Source: Mycolicibacterium litorale
Lineage (GTDB): Bacteria > Actinomycetota > Actinomycetes > Mycobacteriales > Mycobacteriaceae
Reading direction: 5' to 3'
Assembly: GCA_002007745.1 (NCBI GenBank)
Contig: CP019882.1
Coordinates: forward strand, 4,650,001-4,714,000
DNA: 64,000 bases
Part shown: positions 35,380 to 44,935 of the stretch, piece by piece
Layout: each line of letters begins with the position of its first letter
How positions within the stretch are numbered: the first letter of the stretch is position 1
Made by a program: the position numbers and the translations under genes
The notes under the pieces: model-generated
Databases searched by the model: none
What the model was told of the DNA's origin: nothing
The model's input: only the letters and a program-made list of their open reading frames with translations

Positions 35380-36759
35380 CTAGTGGGCGAAGTGTTCCTG
35401 GGTGAAGTGGCCCTCGGGCTTGATCGCGTCCAGGTGGCCCAGGACCGCGTTGAGGTCCTCCCACAGCGACCGCGCCAGGTCGGCCGAGAAGCCCTCACGT
35501 ACCACCACGCGTAGCACCGAAATGTCTTCGGCGCCTTCAGGCATGGTGTAGGCCGGCACCTGCCACCCGTAGGAGCGCAGCGCGGCCGAGACGTCGAATT
35601 CGGTGTAGCCGAGGTCGCCCTTCAACCGGAACGCCACCACCGGGATCGCCGAACCGTCGGAGATCACCTCGAAGTGCTGGCAGTTCTCCAGCTGGTCGGA
35701 GAACCACCGGGCAGTGCCTGAAAGGCATTGCATCACATGGGTGTAGCCGGAGCGGCCCAGGCGCAGGAAGTTGTAGTACTGGCCGACCACCTGGTTTCCG
35801 GGGCGGGAGAAGTTGAGCGTGAAGGTCGGCATGTCGCCGCCGAGATAGTTGACCCGGAAGATCAGTTCCTCGGGCAGACAGTCCGCGTTGCGCCACACCA
35901 CGAATCCGATTCCCGGATAGGTCAGGCCGTACTTGTGGCCGCTGACGTTGATCGACGCCACCCGCGGCAGCCGGAAGTCCCACTTCAGATCGGGGTGCAG
36001 GAACGGCACCACGAATCCGCCGCTGGCGGCGTCGACGTGTACCGGCACGTCGAGTCCCCTGTCTTGCGCCAACCGGTCCAGTGCGGCACAGATTTCGGCG
36101 ATCGGCTCGAGCTCACCGGTGTAGGTGGTGCCGAGGATGGCCACCACGCCGATGGTGTCCTCGTCGACGTAGTCGAGGACCTGTTCGGGGGTGATGACAT
36201 AGCGGTCCTCGGCCATCGGGATGTAGCGCGGCTCGACTTCGAAATAGCGGCAGAACTTTTCCCACACCACCTGGACGTTGGAGCCCATCACCAGGTTCGG
36301 GGTCCGTGACTTCCACTGGTCGCCGACCCGTTGCTTCCACCGCCACTTCAGCGCCAGCCCGCCGAGCATCACCGCCTCCGAGGACCCGATCGTCGACACC
36401 CCCACCGCGGTGGACGCGTCGTCGTCGCGCAGGTTCTCGGCGTGGAACAGGTCGGCGACCATGGCCACACAACGGGATTCGATGGCCGCGGTCGCCGGGT
36501 ACTCGTCCTTGTCGATCATGTTCTTGTCGAACGTCTCGGCCATCAGCTTCTCGGCCTCGGGGTCCATCCAGGTGGTGACGAATGTCGCGAGGTTGAGCCG
36601 GGAGCTACCGTCGAGCATCAGTTCGTCGTGGATGAACCGGTACGCCGCAGCCGGTTCCATCGCCTCGTCCGGCAGCCGCAGCGACGGGATCGGGTCGGTG
36701 GACAGCCGCCCGGTATAGGCCGGCGCGATCGACGGGGAACGGTACTTGACGTGGGGCAT
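35380..36759 (-). CDS. gadB: Glutamate decarboxylase
   Basis: 459 residues from the ATG at 36759. The PLP lysine lies in SINVSGHKYGLTYPGIGFVV and the cofactor pocket in VHVDAASGGFVVPFLHPDL. Other GadB features include TVGSSEA-like GVSTIGSSEAVMLGGLA and the C-terminal HFTQEHFAH. The enzyme converts glutamate to GABA with proton consumption. It lies 10 bp downstream of nnr, as in M. tuberculosis. Confidence 0.95.
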   Translation of the reverse strand: MPHVKYRSPSIAPAYTGRLSTDPIPSLRLPDEAMEPAAAYRFIHDELMLDGSSRLNLATFVTTWMDPEAEKLMAETFDKNMIDKDEYPATAAIESRCVAMVADLFHAENLRDDDASTAVGVSTIGSSEAVMLGGLALKWRWKQRVGDQWKSRTPNLVMGSNVQVVWEKFCRYFEVEPRYIPMAEDRYVITPEQVLDYVDEDTIGVVAILGTTYTGELEPIAEICAALDRLAQDRGLDVPVHVDAASGGFVVPFLHPDLKWDFRLPRVASINVSGHKYGLTYPGIGFVVWRNADCLPEELIFRVNYLGGDMPTFTLNFSRPGNQVVGQYYNFLRLGRSGYTHVMQCLSGTARWFSDQLENCQHFEVISDGSAIPVVAFRLKGDLGYTEFDVSAALRSYGWQVPAYTMPEGAEDISVLRVVVREGFSADLARSLWEDLNAVLGHLDAIKPEGHFTQEHFAH

Positions 36760-36769
36760 GGTGTCCTTC

Positions 36770-38206
36770 CTAGAGCTCTGCGACGGCTTGACGGATGTGG
36801 GCGAGGATGCGCGATGCGGACGTGGGCACCGGCGCAGGGCCGGGGTCGGCCGCCGAGGCGTTGGCGGCTCGCGCGTGGACGAAAGCGGCGGCCGCGGCCG
36901 CCTCGCCCGGCGCCAGTCCCGAGGCCAGCAGGGCACCGATCATGCCGGACAGCACATCACCGGATCCGGCGGTGGCCGCCCAGGAGCCACCTGCCGGGTT
37001 CAGGTAGGTCGTGCCGGAGACCTCGGCGATCACGGTGACATTGCCCTTGAGCAGCACCGTGGCGCCGAACGCCTCGGCCAGCCTGCGGGTGGCGGCTACC
37101 CGGTCCGCACCGGGCGGCGAGCCGGCCAGCCTGGCGAACTCACCGGCGTGCGGAGTCAGCACCGTCGGCGCGGCACGGTTCGCCACCAGGTCGGGATGAG
37201 CGGCCAGCATGGTCAGCGCATCGGCGTCGACGACCACCGGAAGATCGGTGTTCAGTGCGAAGGTCAATGTGGCAAAAGCGTTCTCGTCGGTCCCCAAGCC
37301 GGGCCCGACGACCCAGGCCTGCACCCGGCCGGCCGCCTGCGGGCTCGGCGCGGCCACCACCTCGGGCCAGTGCGAGACCACCTCGGCAGCCGCGGAACCC
37401 GCATAGCGCTTCATGCCGGAGGCGGTGGCCACCGCGGCACCGGTGCACAGGATCGCCGCACCGGGGTAGGTGGCCGAGCCGGCCAGGATGCCGGTGACAC
37501 CCTGGGTGTACTTGTCGTCGTGCCGGCCGGGTTTCGGCCAGCGAGCCTTGACGTCGGCGGCCTCGAGGCTCAGCAGGTCGGCGGCCGGCAGATCGAGTCC
37601 GATGTCCACCAGTTCCACCCGCCCGCACTCGCCGAGGGCGTGGACCGGCTTGTATCCGCCGAAGGTCACCGTGACTGCGGCATGCACCGCCGGGCCGGTG
37701 ACCGCACCGGTCTGCACGTCGATGCCGCTGGGGATATCCACCGCGACCACCGGAATGTCCGCGGCGTCCACGGCGGCGAACACCTCGGCGGCCGCCGGGC
37801 GCAGCGCTCCCTTACCGGAGATGCCGATGACACCGTCGATGACCAGGTCGGTCGATGGGGGTACGGCGGGCACCACCCGGCCACCGGCCGCCCGGAACGC
37901 CGCCAGCGCCTTGGCGTGGGTGTGCTCCGGGTTGAGCAGCACCGCGGTGGCGGCGGCTCCGCGCCGGCGCAGCAGCGTCGCGGCCCACAGCGCATCGCCA
38001 CCGTTGTCACCCGAGCCGACGACAGCGCAAACCTGCCGGCCCAGCACGGCACCGGTACGGGCGCGGAGTTCGGCCGCGATCGCGGTGGCCAGCCCGTAGG
38101 CGGCGCGGCGCATCAGCACTCCGTCGGGCAGGCTCGCCAACAGCGGCGCCTCGGCGGCGCGGATCGCGTCGGCGGTGTAGTAGTGCCGCATCAGCTCCCG
38201 TCCCAT
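36770..38206 (-). CDS. nnr: Bifunctional NAD(P)H-hydrate epimerase/dehydratase
   Basis: 478 residues. The N-terminal YjeF_N epimerase domain (VVGSGDNGGDALWAA, VVAVDIPSGIDVQTG) is fused to the ADP-dependent C-terminal carbohydrate-kinase-fold domain (VVGPGLGTDENAFA, VVVDADALTML, LTPHAGEFARL, AATAGSGDVLSGMIGALLAS). It repairs hydrated NAD(P)H. The start may be at 38206 or at the ATG 15 bp later (MRHYYTADAIR). It is cotranscribed with gadB. Confidence 0.93.
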   Translation of the reverse strand: MGRELMRHYYTADAIRAAEAPLLASLPDGVLMRRAAYGLATAIAAELRARTGAVLGRQVCAVVGSGDNGGDALWAATLLRRRGAAATAVLLNPEHTHAKALAAFRAAGGRVVPAVPPSTDLVIDGVIGISGKGALRPAAAEVFAAVDAADIPVVAVDIPSGIDVQTGAVTGPAVHAAVTVTFGGYKPVHALGECGRVELVDIGLDLPAADLLSLEAADVKARWPKPGRHDDKYTQGVTGILAGSATYPGAAILCTGAAVATASGMKRYAGSAAAEVVSHWPEVVAAPSPQAAGRVQAWVVGPGLGTDENAFATLTFALNTDLPVVVDADALTMLAAHPDLVANRAAPTVLTPHAGEFARLAGSPPGADRVAATRRLAEAFGATVLLKGNVTVIAEVSGTTYLNPAGGSWAATAGSGDVLSGMIGALLASGLAPGEAAAAAAFVHARAANASAADPGPAPVPTSASRILAHIRQAVAEL

Positions 38207-38390
38207 CCAACAGACCCGCGCCGCACCAGACTACTTGGGATCGGGAGGTAAGGAAGCCGATGGCCGAACCCGGCGGACGACCCGCACCGGGGTCGCCGAG
38301 ACCTGGCCGCCGAGCAGGTCGACTGAGGCGAGCGCAGCAGAGCAATCACGCAGGAACGCGCATTCACAGCACGCGCACTATTGAGTGATA

Positions 38391-38405
38391 TGCGCGAATT
38401 GCGCA
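38391..38405. promoter_or_regulatory. Palindrome ahead of the GH4/sugar operon
   Basis: tgcgc-gaatt-gcgca is a perfect 15-bp palindrome 12 bp before the GH4 start. A related element, gcgcgt-attg-acgcgc, occurs at about 39770 ahead of the SIS gene. Both are candidate operators for a regulator of this operon. The 210-bp gap 38207-38416 otherwise holds nothing firm. Confidence 0.4.
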
Positions 38406-38416
38406 ATACTGCTGGG

Positions 38417-39727
38417 ATGAAACCCACGATCGTGATCATCGGTGCCGGCAGCGTCGTCTTCACCCGCGAGCTGCTCGGGGACATCCTGTCGTTCCCCGAG
38501 CTGACGAACGTCCGGGTGGTGCTGCACGACATCGACGCCGAGCGGCTTGAGACCGCGGAAGCGATCGCCCATGCCACCGCGCGCGCGGCCGGCGCACACC
38601 CCGACGTCGTCTGCACCACCGACCGGCGCCGCGCCCTGGACGGAGCCGACTACGTCATCAACGTCATCCAGGTCGGCATGCATGACGCGACGGTGCGCGA
38701 TTTCGAGATCCCCGCCCGCTACGGCCTCAATCAGACCATCGCCGACACCATCGGCATCGGTGGCATCTTCCGTGGCCTGCGGACCTTCCCGGTACTGGCC
38801 GGCATCGCCGCCGACATGGCCGAAATGTGCCCGGACGCATGGCTGCTCAACTACACCAACCCGATGGCCATGAACGTCACCTACCTGCACCACGTCGCGC
38901 CGCGATTGAAGGTGCTCGGACTGTGCCATTCGGTGTACTGGACGATGGTCGGGCTGTGCGAGCTCGTCGACGTGCCGTTCGAGGACTGCACCTACTGGTC
39001 TGCGGGGGTCAACCACCAGGCGTGGGTGCTGCGCTGGGAACGCGACGGGCAGGATCTCTACCCGCTGCTCGACGAGCGAATCGAGGCGGACCCGCAACTG
39101 CGCCGACGGGTTCGCATCGACATGTACCGACGGCTGGGCTACTACCCCACCGAGACCAGCGAGCACTCCAGCGAGTATCTGCCCTGGTACCTGCACCACC
39201 CCGCCGAGGTGGACCGGCTGCGGTTGCACATCGGCGAATACGTCGACATCAGCAAGGCGAACATGGCCGAATATGCCAGCGTCCGAGCCGAACTGGCCAC
39301 CGCGGACTCGCTACCCATCGACGCCGGCTCGACCGAGTACGCACCCCAGGTCATCCACTCGATGGAAACCGGTGCGACACGGATCATCTCGGCCAATGTG
39401 GTGAACGACGGCCTGATCACCAATCTGCCGGACGGATTCGCCGTCGAGGTGCCCACCGTCATCGACAAGCTGGGCGCCCACCCGATCCGGGTCGGAGATC
39501 TGCCGCCACAGTGCGCGGCGCTGAACCGGACCTACATCGGCCCAGGTGACCTCGCGGTGCGCGCGGCGGTCGACGGCGATCCGAAGCTGGTGCCGATGGC
39601 GGCCATGCTCGACCCGAACACCGCGGCCACGTTGACCGTGGACCAGATCTGGCAGTTGTGCGCGGAACTGACCGAGGCCCACGGTGGGTTGTTGCCGGAT
39701 GCTCTGCAAACACCTGCCCGGATGTAG
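38417..39727 (+). CDS. GH4 family glycosidase (alpha-galactosidase/glucosidase type)
   Basis: 436 residues. The GH4 NAD-binding start IVIIGAGSVVFTRELLGDIL, the substrate-phosphate/metal region NYTNPMAMNVTYLHHVAPRL, the metal cysteine and histidine in LGLCHSVYW and VNHQAWVLRW are all present. GH4 enzymes use NAD+ and Mn2+ in an oxidation/elimination mechanism and cleave alpha- or beta-glycosides. MelA-like alpha-galactosidase is the closest guess. It opens a sugar-uptake operon and starts at 38417, after which the family N-terminus follows directly. Confidence 0.88.
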   Translation: MKPTIVIIGAGSVVFTRELLGDILSFPELTNVRVVLHDIDAERLETAEAIAHATARAAGAHPDVVCTTDRRRALDGADYVINVIQVGMHDATVRDFEIPARYGLNQTIADTIGIGGIFRGLRTFPVLAGIAADMAEMCPDAWLLNYTNPMAMNVTYLHHVAPRLKVLGLCHSVYWTMVGLCELVDVPFEDCTYWSAGVNHQAWVLRWERDGQDLYPLLDERIEADPQLRRRVRIDMYRRLGYYPTETSEHSSEYLPWYLHHPAEVDRLRLHIGEYVDISKANMAEYASVRAELATADSLPIDAGSTEYAPQVIHSMETGATRIISANVVNDGLITNLPDGFAVEVPTVIDKLGAHPIRVGDLPPQCAALNRTYIGPGDLAVRAAVDGDPKLVPMAAMLDPNTAATLTVDQIWQLCAELTEAHGGLLPDALQTPARM

Positions 39728-39798
39728 CCCGATGATTATTTTTGTTCATTTTCTGCGTGTACTTGCGCGTATTGACGCGCTGTGCACATACTGTGGGC
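39728..39798. promoter_or_regulatory. AT-rich promoter with candidate DeoR operator
   Basis: The sequence contains tttgttcattttctgcg and then gcgcgtattgacgcgc. The motif tgttcrtttt recurs as tgttcgttttgatc just upstream of the divergent deoR-type gene (about 45723-45737), supporting one regulator for both. Confidence 0.45.
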
Positions 39799-40668
39799 GT
39801 GACGGTGACCGACCTTGAAATTGCGTCCCAACCGGAGCTGTGGCATAGCACCGCCGCCGCCGGCGTACCGCAGTTTGTCACCGCCCCCGGCCGGCGCATG
39901 CTCGTAATCGGCTGCGGCACATCCGCTTTCGTGGCAATGTCCTACGCGACGCTACGGGAGGACGCCGGCTACGGTGAAACCGACTGGGCCTACGCCTCGG
40001 AGATCCCCGCACACCGCCGCTACGACGCCGTGCTGGCCATCACCCGCTCGGGCACCACCACCGAGGTCATCACCGCACTGCGCCGGCTCGACGCCGGCAC
40101 CAAGGTCGTCATCACCGCCGTACCCGGTGGACCGCTGGCCTCGACGGTGGATCACGAGTTGGCACTGGAGTACGCCGACGAGGCCAGCGTGGTGCAGACC
40201 CGATTCCCGACCAGCGTCCTGGTGGCACTGCGCTGCGCGCTCGGCCACGATCTGACCCGCGCCCTGGCCGATGGCCGGCGCGCAGTCGAACACCCGTTGC
40301 CCGTCGACCCGGCCGACTACCGGCACTACGTCTACCTGGGCACCGGCTGGACCGTCGGCCTGGCCCACGAAGCGGCACTCAAGATGCGCGAAGCCGCCCA
40401 GGCCTGGAGCGAGTCGTATCCCGCGATGGACTATCGGCACGGCCCGATCGCGGTGGCCGGCCCGGGCAGCCTGGTCTGGATCTTCGGCCCTGCACCGGAC
40501 GGCCTGGTCGAACAGGTCGCCCAGACCGGCGCCACCGTCGTCACCAGTGACCTCGACCCCCTGGCCCAGCTGGTGCAGGCGCAACGCTGCGCGGTCGAGG
40601 CAGCGAAGGCCAAGGGCCTCAACCCCGATCAGCCGCGCGGGCTGACCCGCTCGGTGGTACTCGCATGA
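39799..40668 (+). CDS. SIS-domain sugar isomerase/deaminase-like protein
   Basis: 289 residues from a GTG start. Two SIS halves are seen: VIGCGTSAFVAMSYATLRED with ITRSGTTTEVITALRRL, and YLGTGWTVGLAHEAALKMRE with YPAMDYRHGPIAVAGPGSL. The pattern matches AgaS/GlmS-C-type phosphosugar isomerases. With the GH4 gene and ABC transporter it suggests uptake and isomerisation of an amino or galacto sugar; the substrate is not established. Confidence 0.85.
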   Translation: MTVTDLEIASQPELWHSTAAAGVPQFVTAPGRRMLVIGCGTSAFVAMSYATLREDAGYGETDWAYASEIPAHRRYDAVLAITRSGTTTEVITALRRLDAGTKVVITAVPGGPLASTVDHELALEYADEASVVQTRFPTSVLVALRCALGHDLTRALADGRRAVEHPLPVDPADYRHYVYLGTGWTVGLAHEAALKMREAAQAWSESYPAMDYRHGPIAVAGPGSLVWIFGPAPDGLVEQVAQTGATVVTSDLDPLAQLVQAQRCAVEAAKAKGLNPDQPRGLTRSVVLA

Positions 40669-40696
40669 CACCCCCTCCCACCCAAGGAGTACCGAG

Positions 40697-41980
40697 ATGA
40701 CCCGATCACGCGTATTCGTCGCCATGCTGGCGGCGCTCGCCCTGGTACTCAGCGCCTGCGGAGGCGGCGGTGACAACCAGGCCGGCGGCAAGACCAAGAT
40801 CGTGGTGTGGAACGGCTACACCGACGAACAGGCCAAGAACTTCACTGGACTGATCGACCAGTACAACAAGGCCCATCCCGACGTCGAGGTCACCCAGCTG
40901 GTCTCCAGCAGCGACCAGGTACTGCAGAAGGTCCTCACCGCCGTCCGCGGCGGCAGCGCACCCGACATCGCCTACATGTTCGGCTCCTGGTCGCCCAATA
41001 TCGCCAAGATCTCCCAGGTCGTCGACATGAAACCGGAAGTCTCCCAACCCGACTGGAAGTGGGACGACTTCTATCCCGCCGAGCGCGAGGCGGCCACCGT
41101 CGGTGACAAGATCGTCGGCGTACCCGCACTGGTCGACAATCTCGCCATCGTCTACAACAAGACACTGTTCGAACAGGCCGGCATCGCCCCACCGACCGAC
41201 CAGTGGACCTGGGACGACTTCCGTTCCGCGGCAGCGAAACTGACCGACCCGGCCAAGGGCCAGTACGGCTGGCTAGTGCCCGCCGACGGTACCGAGGACA
41301 CCGTGTGGCACTGGCTGCCGATGCTGTGGGAGGCCGGCGGCGACATCCTGTCCCCCGACAACAGCCACGCGGTCTTCGACTCCGAGGCCGGCGTCAAAGC
41401 GCTGACCGTACTGCAGCAGATGGCCGTCACCGACAAGTCCGTCAACCTCGACACCACCAACAGCAACGGCACCAAGCTGATGAACAGCGGCAAGATCGGC
41501 ATGCTCGTCACCGGCCCCTGGGATCTCAGCTCGCTGTCGGACATCCAGTACGGCGTGCAGGTACTGCCGACCTTCGCCGGATCGTCCGGCGGCCACCAGA
41601 CCATCTCCGGCCCGGACAACTGGGTGCTCTTCGACAACGGGGACGCCCGCAAGAAGGCAGCCATCGACTTCGTCAAATGGTTGACATCCGCCGACCAGGT
41701 CAAGGCGACCTCGCTGGCCACCGGCGACCTGCCGACCCGAATCTCGGTCGGCCAGGACCGCGCCCTCGTCGACCAACTCGACCACAACCTGCCCGGCTCG
41801 GCGACCTTCGTGGCCAACATGGACAACGTGCACAAGATCCGGCCCACCGTCGAGCAGTACCCGGCCATCTCCGAGGCCCTGGGACAGGCGATCGTCTCGG
41901 TGATGCTCGGCAGCGCCCAGCCCGCCGATGCCCTCAACACCGCAGCGCAAGCAGCCGACACAGCACTGGCCGGCAAGTAG
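40697..41980 (+). CDS. Sugar ABC transporter substrate-binding lipoprotein
   Basis: 427 residues. A lipoprotein signal peptide ends in LVLSAC with Cys21 as the lipidation site. The mature protein is a family-1 extracellular binding protein (IVVWNGYTDEQAKNFTGLID, PDIAYMFGSWSPN, GMLVTGPWDLSSL). It is anchored outside the membrane and delivers a carbohydrate to the permeases encoded next. Confidence 0.92.
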   Translation: MTRSRVFVAMLAALALVLSACGGGGDNQAGGKTKIVVWNGYTDEQAKNFTGLIDQYNKAHPDVEVTQLVSSSDQVLQKVLTAVRGGSAPDIAYMFGSWSPNIAKISQVVDMKPEVSQPDWKWDDFYPAEREAATVGDKIVGVPALVDNLAIVYNKTLFEQAGIAPPTDQWTWDDFRSAAAKLTDPAKGQYGWLVPADGTEDTVWHWLPMLWEAGGDILSPDNSHAVFDSEAGVKALTVLQQMAVTDKSVNLDTTNSNGTKLMNSGKIGMLVTGPWDLSSLSDIQYGVQVLPTFAGSSGGHQTISGPDNWVLFDNGDARKKAAIDFVKWLTSADQVKATSLATGDLPTRISVGQDRALVDQLDHNLPGSATFVANMDNVHKIRPTVEQYPAISEALGQAIVSVMLGSAQPADALNTAAQAADTALAGK

Positions 41981-41988
41981 ACCCGGCG

Positions 41989-42909
41989 ATGCTCGAGCAC
42001 GCGTCCGCACCCCGTCGACCGTCATTGCTGCGGCGGCTGGCCCAGTCGGAGAACGCGTCGGGATGGGCCTTGGCCAGCCCCGGTGTGCTGCTGATCGGCA
42101 TCTTCGGGCTGCTACCGGTGCTGATGTCGCTGAAGCTGTCGTTCCAGAAGTCCGATCTGCTCAGCTCGGAAACCCCGTGGGTGGGTCTGGCGAATTACCG
42201 CACGCTGGCCAGCGACCCGGTGTTCGTCGAGTCGGTGCGCCACACCCTGGTCTACACCGCGCTTTTCGTGCCGGGCACGATGCTGGTCGGGCTGCTGGTC
42301 GCGGCGGCGATGAATCGGTCGCTGCGGTTCATGTCGCTCTACCGGACCGCCGCCTACGTCACGATGACGGTGTCCACCATCTCTCAGGGCATCATCTTCA
42401 TGTGGTTGACCGACCGGGACTTCGGCCTGGTCAACGCCGCACTGAACGCGGTCGGGATCGGCTCCCAGCCCTTCCTGTCCTCCCCGTCCCAGGCCCTCTA
42501 CGTCATCGTCGCGATGACCATCTGGGGCTGGACCGGATTCTCGGTGATCATCTATCTCGCAGCGCTGCAGGGGGTTCCGCCCGAACTGCATGAGGCCGCC
42601 GCCATCGACGGCGCCAATGCCTTCACCCGGTTCCGCACCATCACGGTGCCGCTGCTCGGGCCCGCCAACCTGTTCCTGCTGGTGTGGTTGACCATCAACG
42701 CCCTGCAGTTGTTCGGCGAGGTGTACCAGACCACCAGGGGCGGGCCGCTGCGTGCCACCACCGTCGTGGTGTATTACCTGTGGGACCGCGCCTTCATCCA
42801 GTTCGACGCCGGGTACGCCGCGGCGATGGCCTACGCGCTGTTCTTCGTCATCGTCGTCATCACCGCCGTCCAGTTCCGGCTGGCCCGTCGATACGTGCAC
42901 TACTCATGA
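41989..42909 (+). CDS. Sugar ABC transporter permease, MalF-like
   Basis: 306 residues with six predicted membrane helices and the EAA loop PPELHEAAAIDGANAFTRFR. The first helix region is GWALASPGVLLIGIFGLLPV. It starts 8 bp after the binding-protein stop and overlaps the second permease by 4 bp. Confidence 0.92.
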   Translation: MLEHASAPRRPSLLRRLAQSENASGWALASPGVLLIGIFGLLPVLMSLKLSFQKSDLLSSETPWVGLANYRTLASDPVFVESVRHTLVYTALFVPGTMLVGLLVAAAMNRSLRFMSLYRTAAYVTMTVSTISQGIIFMWLTDRDFGLVNAALNAVGIGSQPFLSSPSQALYVIVAMTIWGWTGFSVIIYLAALQGVPPELHEAAAIDGANAFTRFRTITVPLLGPANLFLLVWLTINALQLFGEVYQTTRGGPLRATTVVVYYLWDRAFIQFDAGYAAAMAYALFFVIVVITAVQFRLARRYVHYS

Positions 42910-43829
42910 CCGGCACGGTGTCCTCCGCCGAGATCGCCGCGCCGGCAACGCCTTCGGTGCCACCGGTCGGCGCGGGCAGCAGCCGATTCCGCTGGCGGTT
43001 GCCGTTCAGCGCGTGGCACCTGGTGCTGATCCCGGTGACATTCCTGCTGCTCGTGCCGCTGCTATGGATGTTCGTCACCTCCCTGCAGACCCAGGGCGAA
43101 GCCAACCGGTTCCCGCCGACACTGTGGCCGCAACACCCGCGCTTCCAGAACTATCCGGACGCCTGGGCCACCGCACCGTTCGGGCAGTTCTTCCTCAACA
43201 GCGCGATGGTGACCCTGGTGGTGCTGGTCAGCAATCTGGTGCTGTGTGGCCTGGCCGGATACGCGTTCGCCCGGATCAGATTCCTGGGCCGCGGCGTTCT
43301 CTTCGTCGTCATGATGGCCACCTTGATGGTGCCGTTCCAGGTGACGATGATCCCGGTGTTCCTCATCGTGAAGTGGTTCGGCGACAACGTCTGGGCCCAG
43401 GCCGGCATCGACCACATCGGCGCGCTCATGTTGCCCAACCTCGCGACGGCCTTCGGGATCTTCTTCCTGCGCCAGTTCTTCTTGACCATCCCCGTCGAAC
43501 TGGAGGATGCCGCCCGGGTGGACGGGACCTCGCGAATCGGTGTGCTGCTCAAGATCGTCCTGCCGCTGTCGCTGCCGGCACTGTCGACGCTGGCCGCCCT
43601 GACGGTGCTCAATTCGTGGAACGACTTCCTGTGGCCCCTGGTGGTGATCACCAACACCGACCAGATGACGGTTCCATTGGGGCTGAGTTATTTCCAGGGT
43701 GCGCACACCACGCAGTGGCCGCTGCTGATGGCGGCCAACGTGCTCAGCGTGCTGCCGATGCTGGTGGTGTTCGTGGTGGCGCAGAAGTATTTCGTCCAAT
43801 CCGTGGCCAGCGCCGGACTGAAGGGCTGA
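42906..43829 (+). CDS. Sugar ABC transporter permease, MalG-like
   Basis: 307 residues, ATGA-coupled to the first permease. It has six helices, the family segment YAFARIRFLGRGVLFVVMMA and the EAA loop IPVELEDAARVDGTSRIGVL. It forms the channel with the MalF-like subunit. Confidence 0.92.
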   Translation: MTGTVSSAEIAAPATPSVPPVGAGSSRFRWRLPFSAWHLVLIPVTFLLLVPLLWMFVTSLQTQGEANRFPPTLWPQHPRFQNYPDAWATAPFGQFFLNSAMVTLVVLVSNLVLCGLAGYAFARIRFLGRGVLFVVMMATLMVPFQVTMIPVFLIVKWFGDNVWAQAGIDHIGALMLPNLATAFGIFFLRQFFLTIPVELEDAARVDGTSRIGVLLKIVLPLSLPALSTLAALTVLNSWNDFLWPLVVITNTDQMTVPLGLSYFQGAHTTQWPLLMAANVLSVLPMLVVFVVAQKYFVQSVASAGLKG

Positions 43830-43830
43830 T

Positions 43831-44928
43831 ATGGCAGAAGTGCAGTTCTGTGGCGTCTCACGTCGCTACGCCGGTGGCCTGGAGGCGCTGCGGAACCTCG
43901 ACCTGACCGTGCAGGACGGCGAGTACCTGATTCTGGTCGGGCCGTCGGGGTGCGGGAAGAGCACGGCGCTGCGATTGTTGGCCGGCCTGGACAAGCCGAC
44001 GACGGGCGAGATCAAGATCGGTGGAAGTACGGTCAACGACCTGGGGCCCGGTGAGCGGGACATCGCGATGGTGTTTCAGAACTACGCCCTCTACCCGCAC
44101 ATGACCGTGTACGGCAACCTGGCCTACGGTCTGCGCCAACGCAAGACGCCGCGCCGGGACATCGAGCAGCGCGTCCGCGAGATCGCGGCGATCCTGGAGA
44201 TCGGCGAGTTGCTCGACCGCAAGCCGGGCCAGCTCTCCGGTGGTCAGCGTCAGCGCGTGGCGATGGGCCGGGCCCTGGTGCGCAAACCGCGCGCGTTCCT
44301 GCTCGACGAACCGCTGTCGAATCTGGACGCCAAACTGCGCACCCAGGTGCGCGGTGAACTCAAGCGCCTGCACCGGGAGTATCCGGTCACGTCGATCTAT
44401 GTCACCCACGACCAGACCGAGGCGATGACGCTCGGAGACCGGTTGTGCGTGATGTCCAAGGGCGAGGTCCAGCAGATCGGCAGCCCCGACGACATCTACA
44501 ACCGGCCCGCCAACACCTTCGTGGCCACGTTCATGGGCAACCCGCCGATGAGCCTGGTTCCCGCGAGCGTCTCCGGCGGTGTGCTGCAGATCGCCGGTGC
44601 CGCCGTCCATTCCGTCGCGGCACCGGACGGGCCGGCGACCGCCGGCGTGCGACCCGAACACGTCACCGTACAGCCCGCGGCGACTGCGCCCGACGCGGCG
44701 GTCGGGGCGGTGGTCGATTTCTGCGAGCCACTGGGCAGTCATGTCCTGGTGCACACGCTCGTCCACGTCGACGGGGAGCCGGCCCGGGTGGTCGTGGCGG
44801 CCCCGCCGGGGACGTTCTACGATCCGGGAGCGGCTGTGGCACTTGGCTTGTCGCCGGAGAAGACCTACCTGTTCGACGCCGAGACCGGATCGGCGGTGCG
44901 CTCCCGGGAGCGAATCAGCTTGGGCTGA
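43831..44928 (+). CDS. Sugar ABC transporter ATP-binding protein (UgpC/MalK-like)
   Basis: 365 residues. Walker A GPSGCGKST, signature LSGGQRQRVAMGRAL, Walker B FLLDEPLSNLDAKL and switch His in YVTHDQTEAM are intact. The C-terminal TOBE/regulatory domain (from about 240) is typical of MalK/UgpC ATPases. It starts one base after the permease stop and completes the transporter. Confidence 0.94.
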   Translation: MAEVQFCGVSRRYAGGLEALRNLDLTVQDGEYLILVGPSGCGKSTALRLLAGLDKPTTGEIKIGGSTVNDLGPGERDIAMVFQNYALYPHMTVYGNLAYGLRQRKTPRRDIEQRVREIAAILEIGELLDRKPGQLSGGQRQRVAMGRALVRKPRAFLLDEPLSNLDAKLRTQVRGELKRLHREYPVTSIYVTHDQTEAMTLGDRLCVMSKGEVQQIGSPDDIYNRPANTFVATFMGNPPMSLVPASVSGGVLQIAGAAVHSVAAPDGPATAGVRPEHVTVQPAATAPDAAVGAVVDFCEPLGSHVLVHTLVHVDGEPARVVVAAPPGTFYDPGAAVALGLSPEKTYLFDAETGSAVRSRERISLG

Positions 44929-44935
44929 CGGCGGG

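Noticed and set aside
38260..38388. 42-codon frame starting MAEPGGRPAPGSPRPGRRAG
   Set aside because: It has a ribosome-like gggagg, but the composition (Arg/Pro/Gly) looks like translated GC-rich spacer and its end runs into the palindrome of the GH4 promoter.
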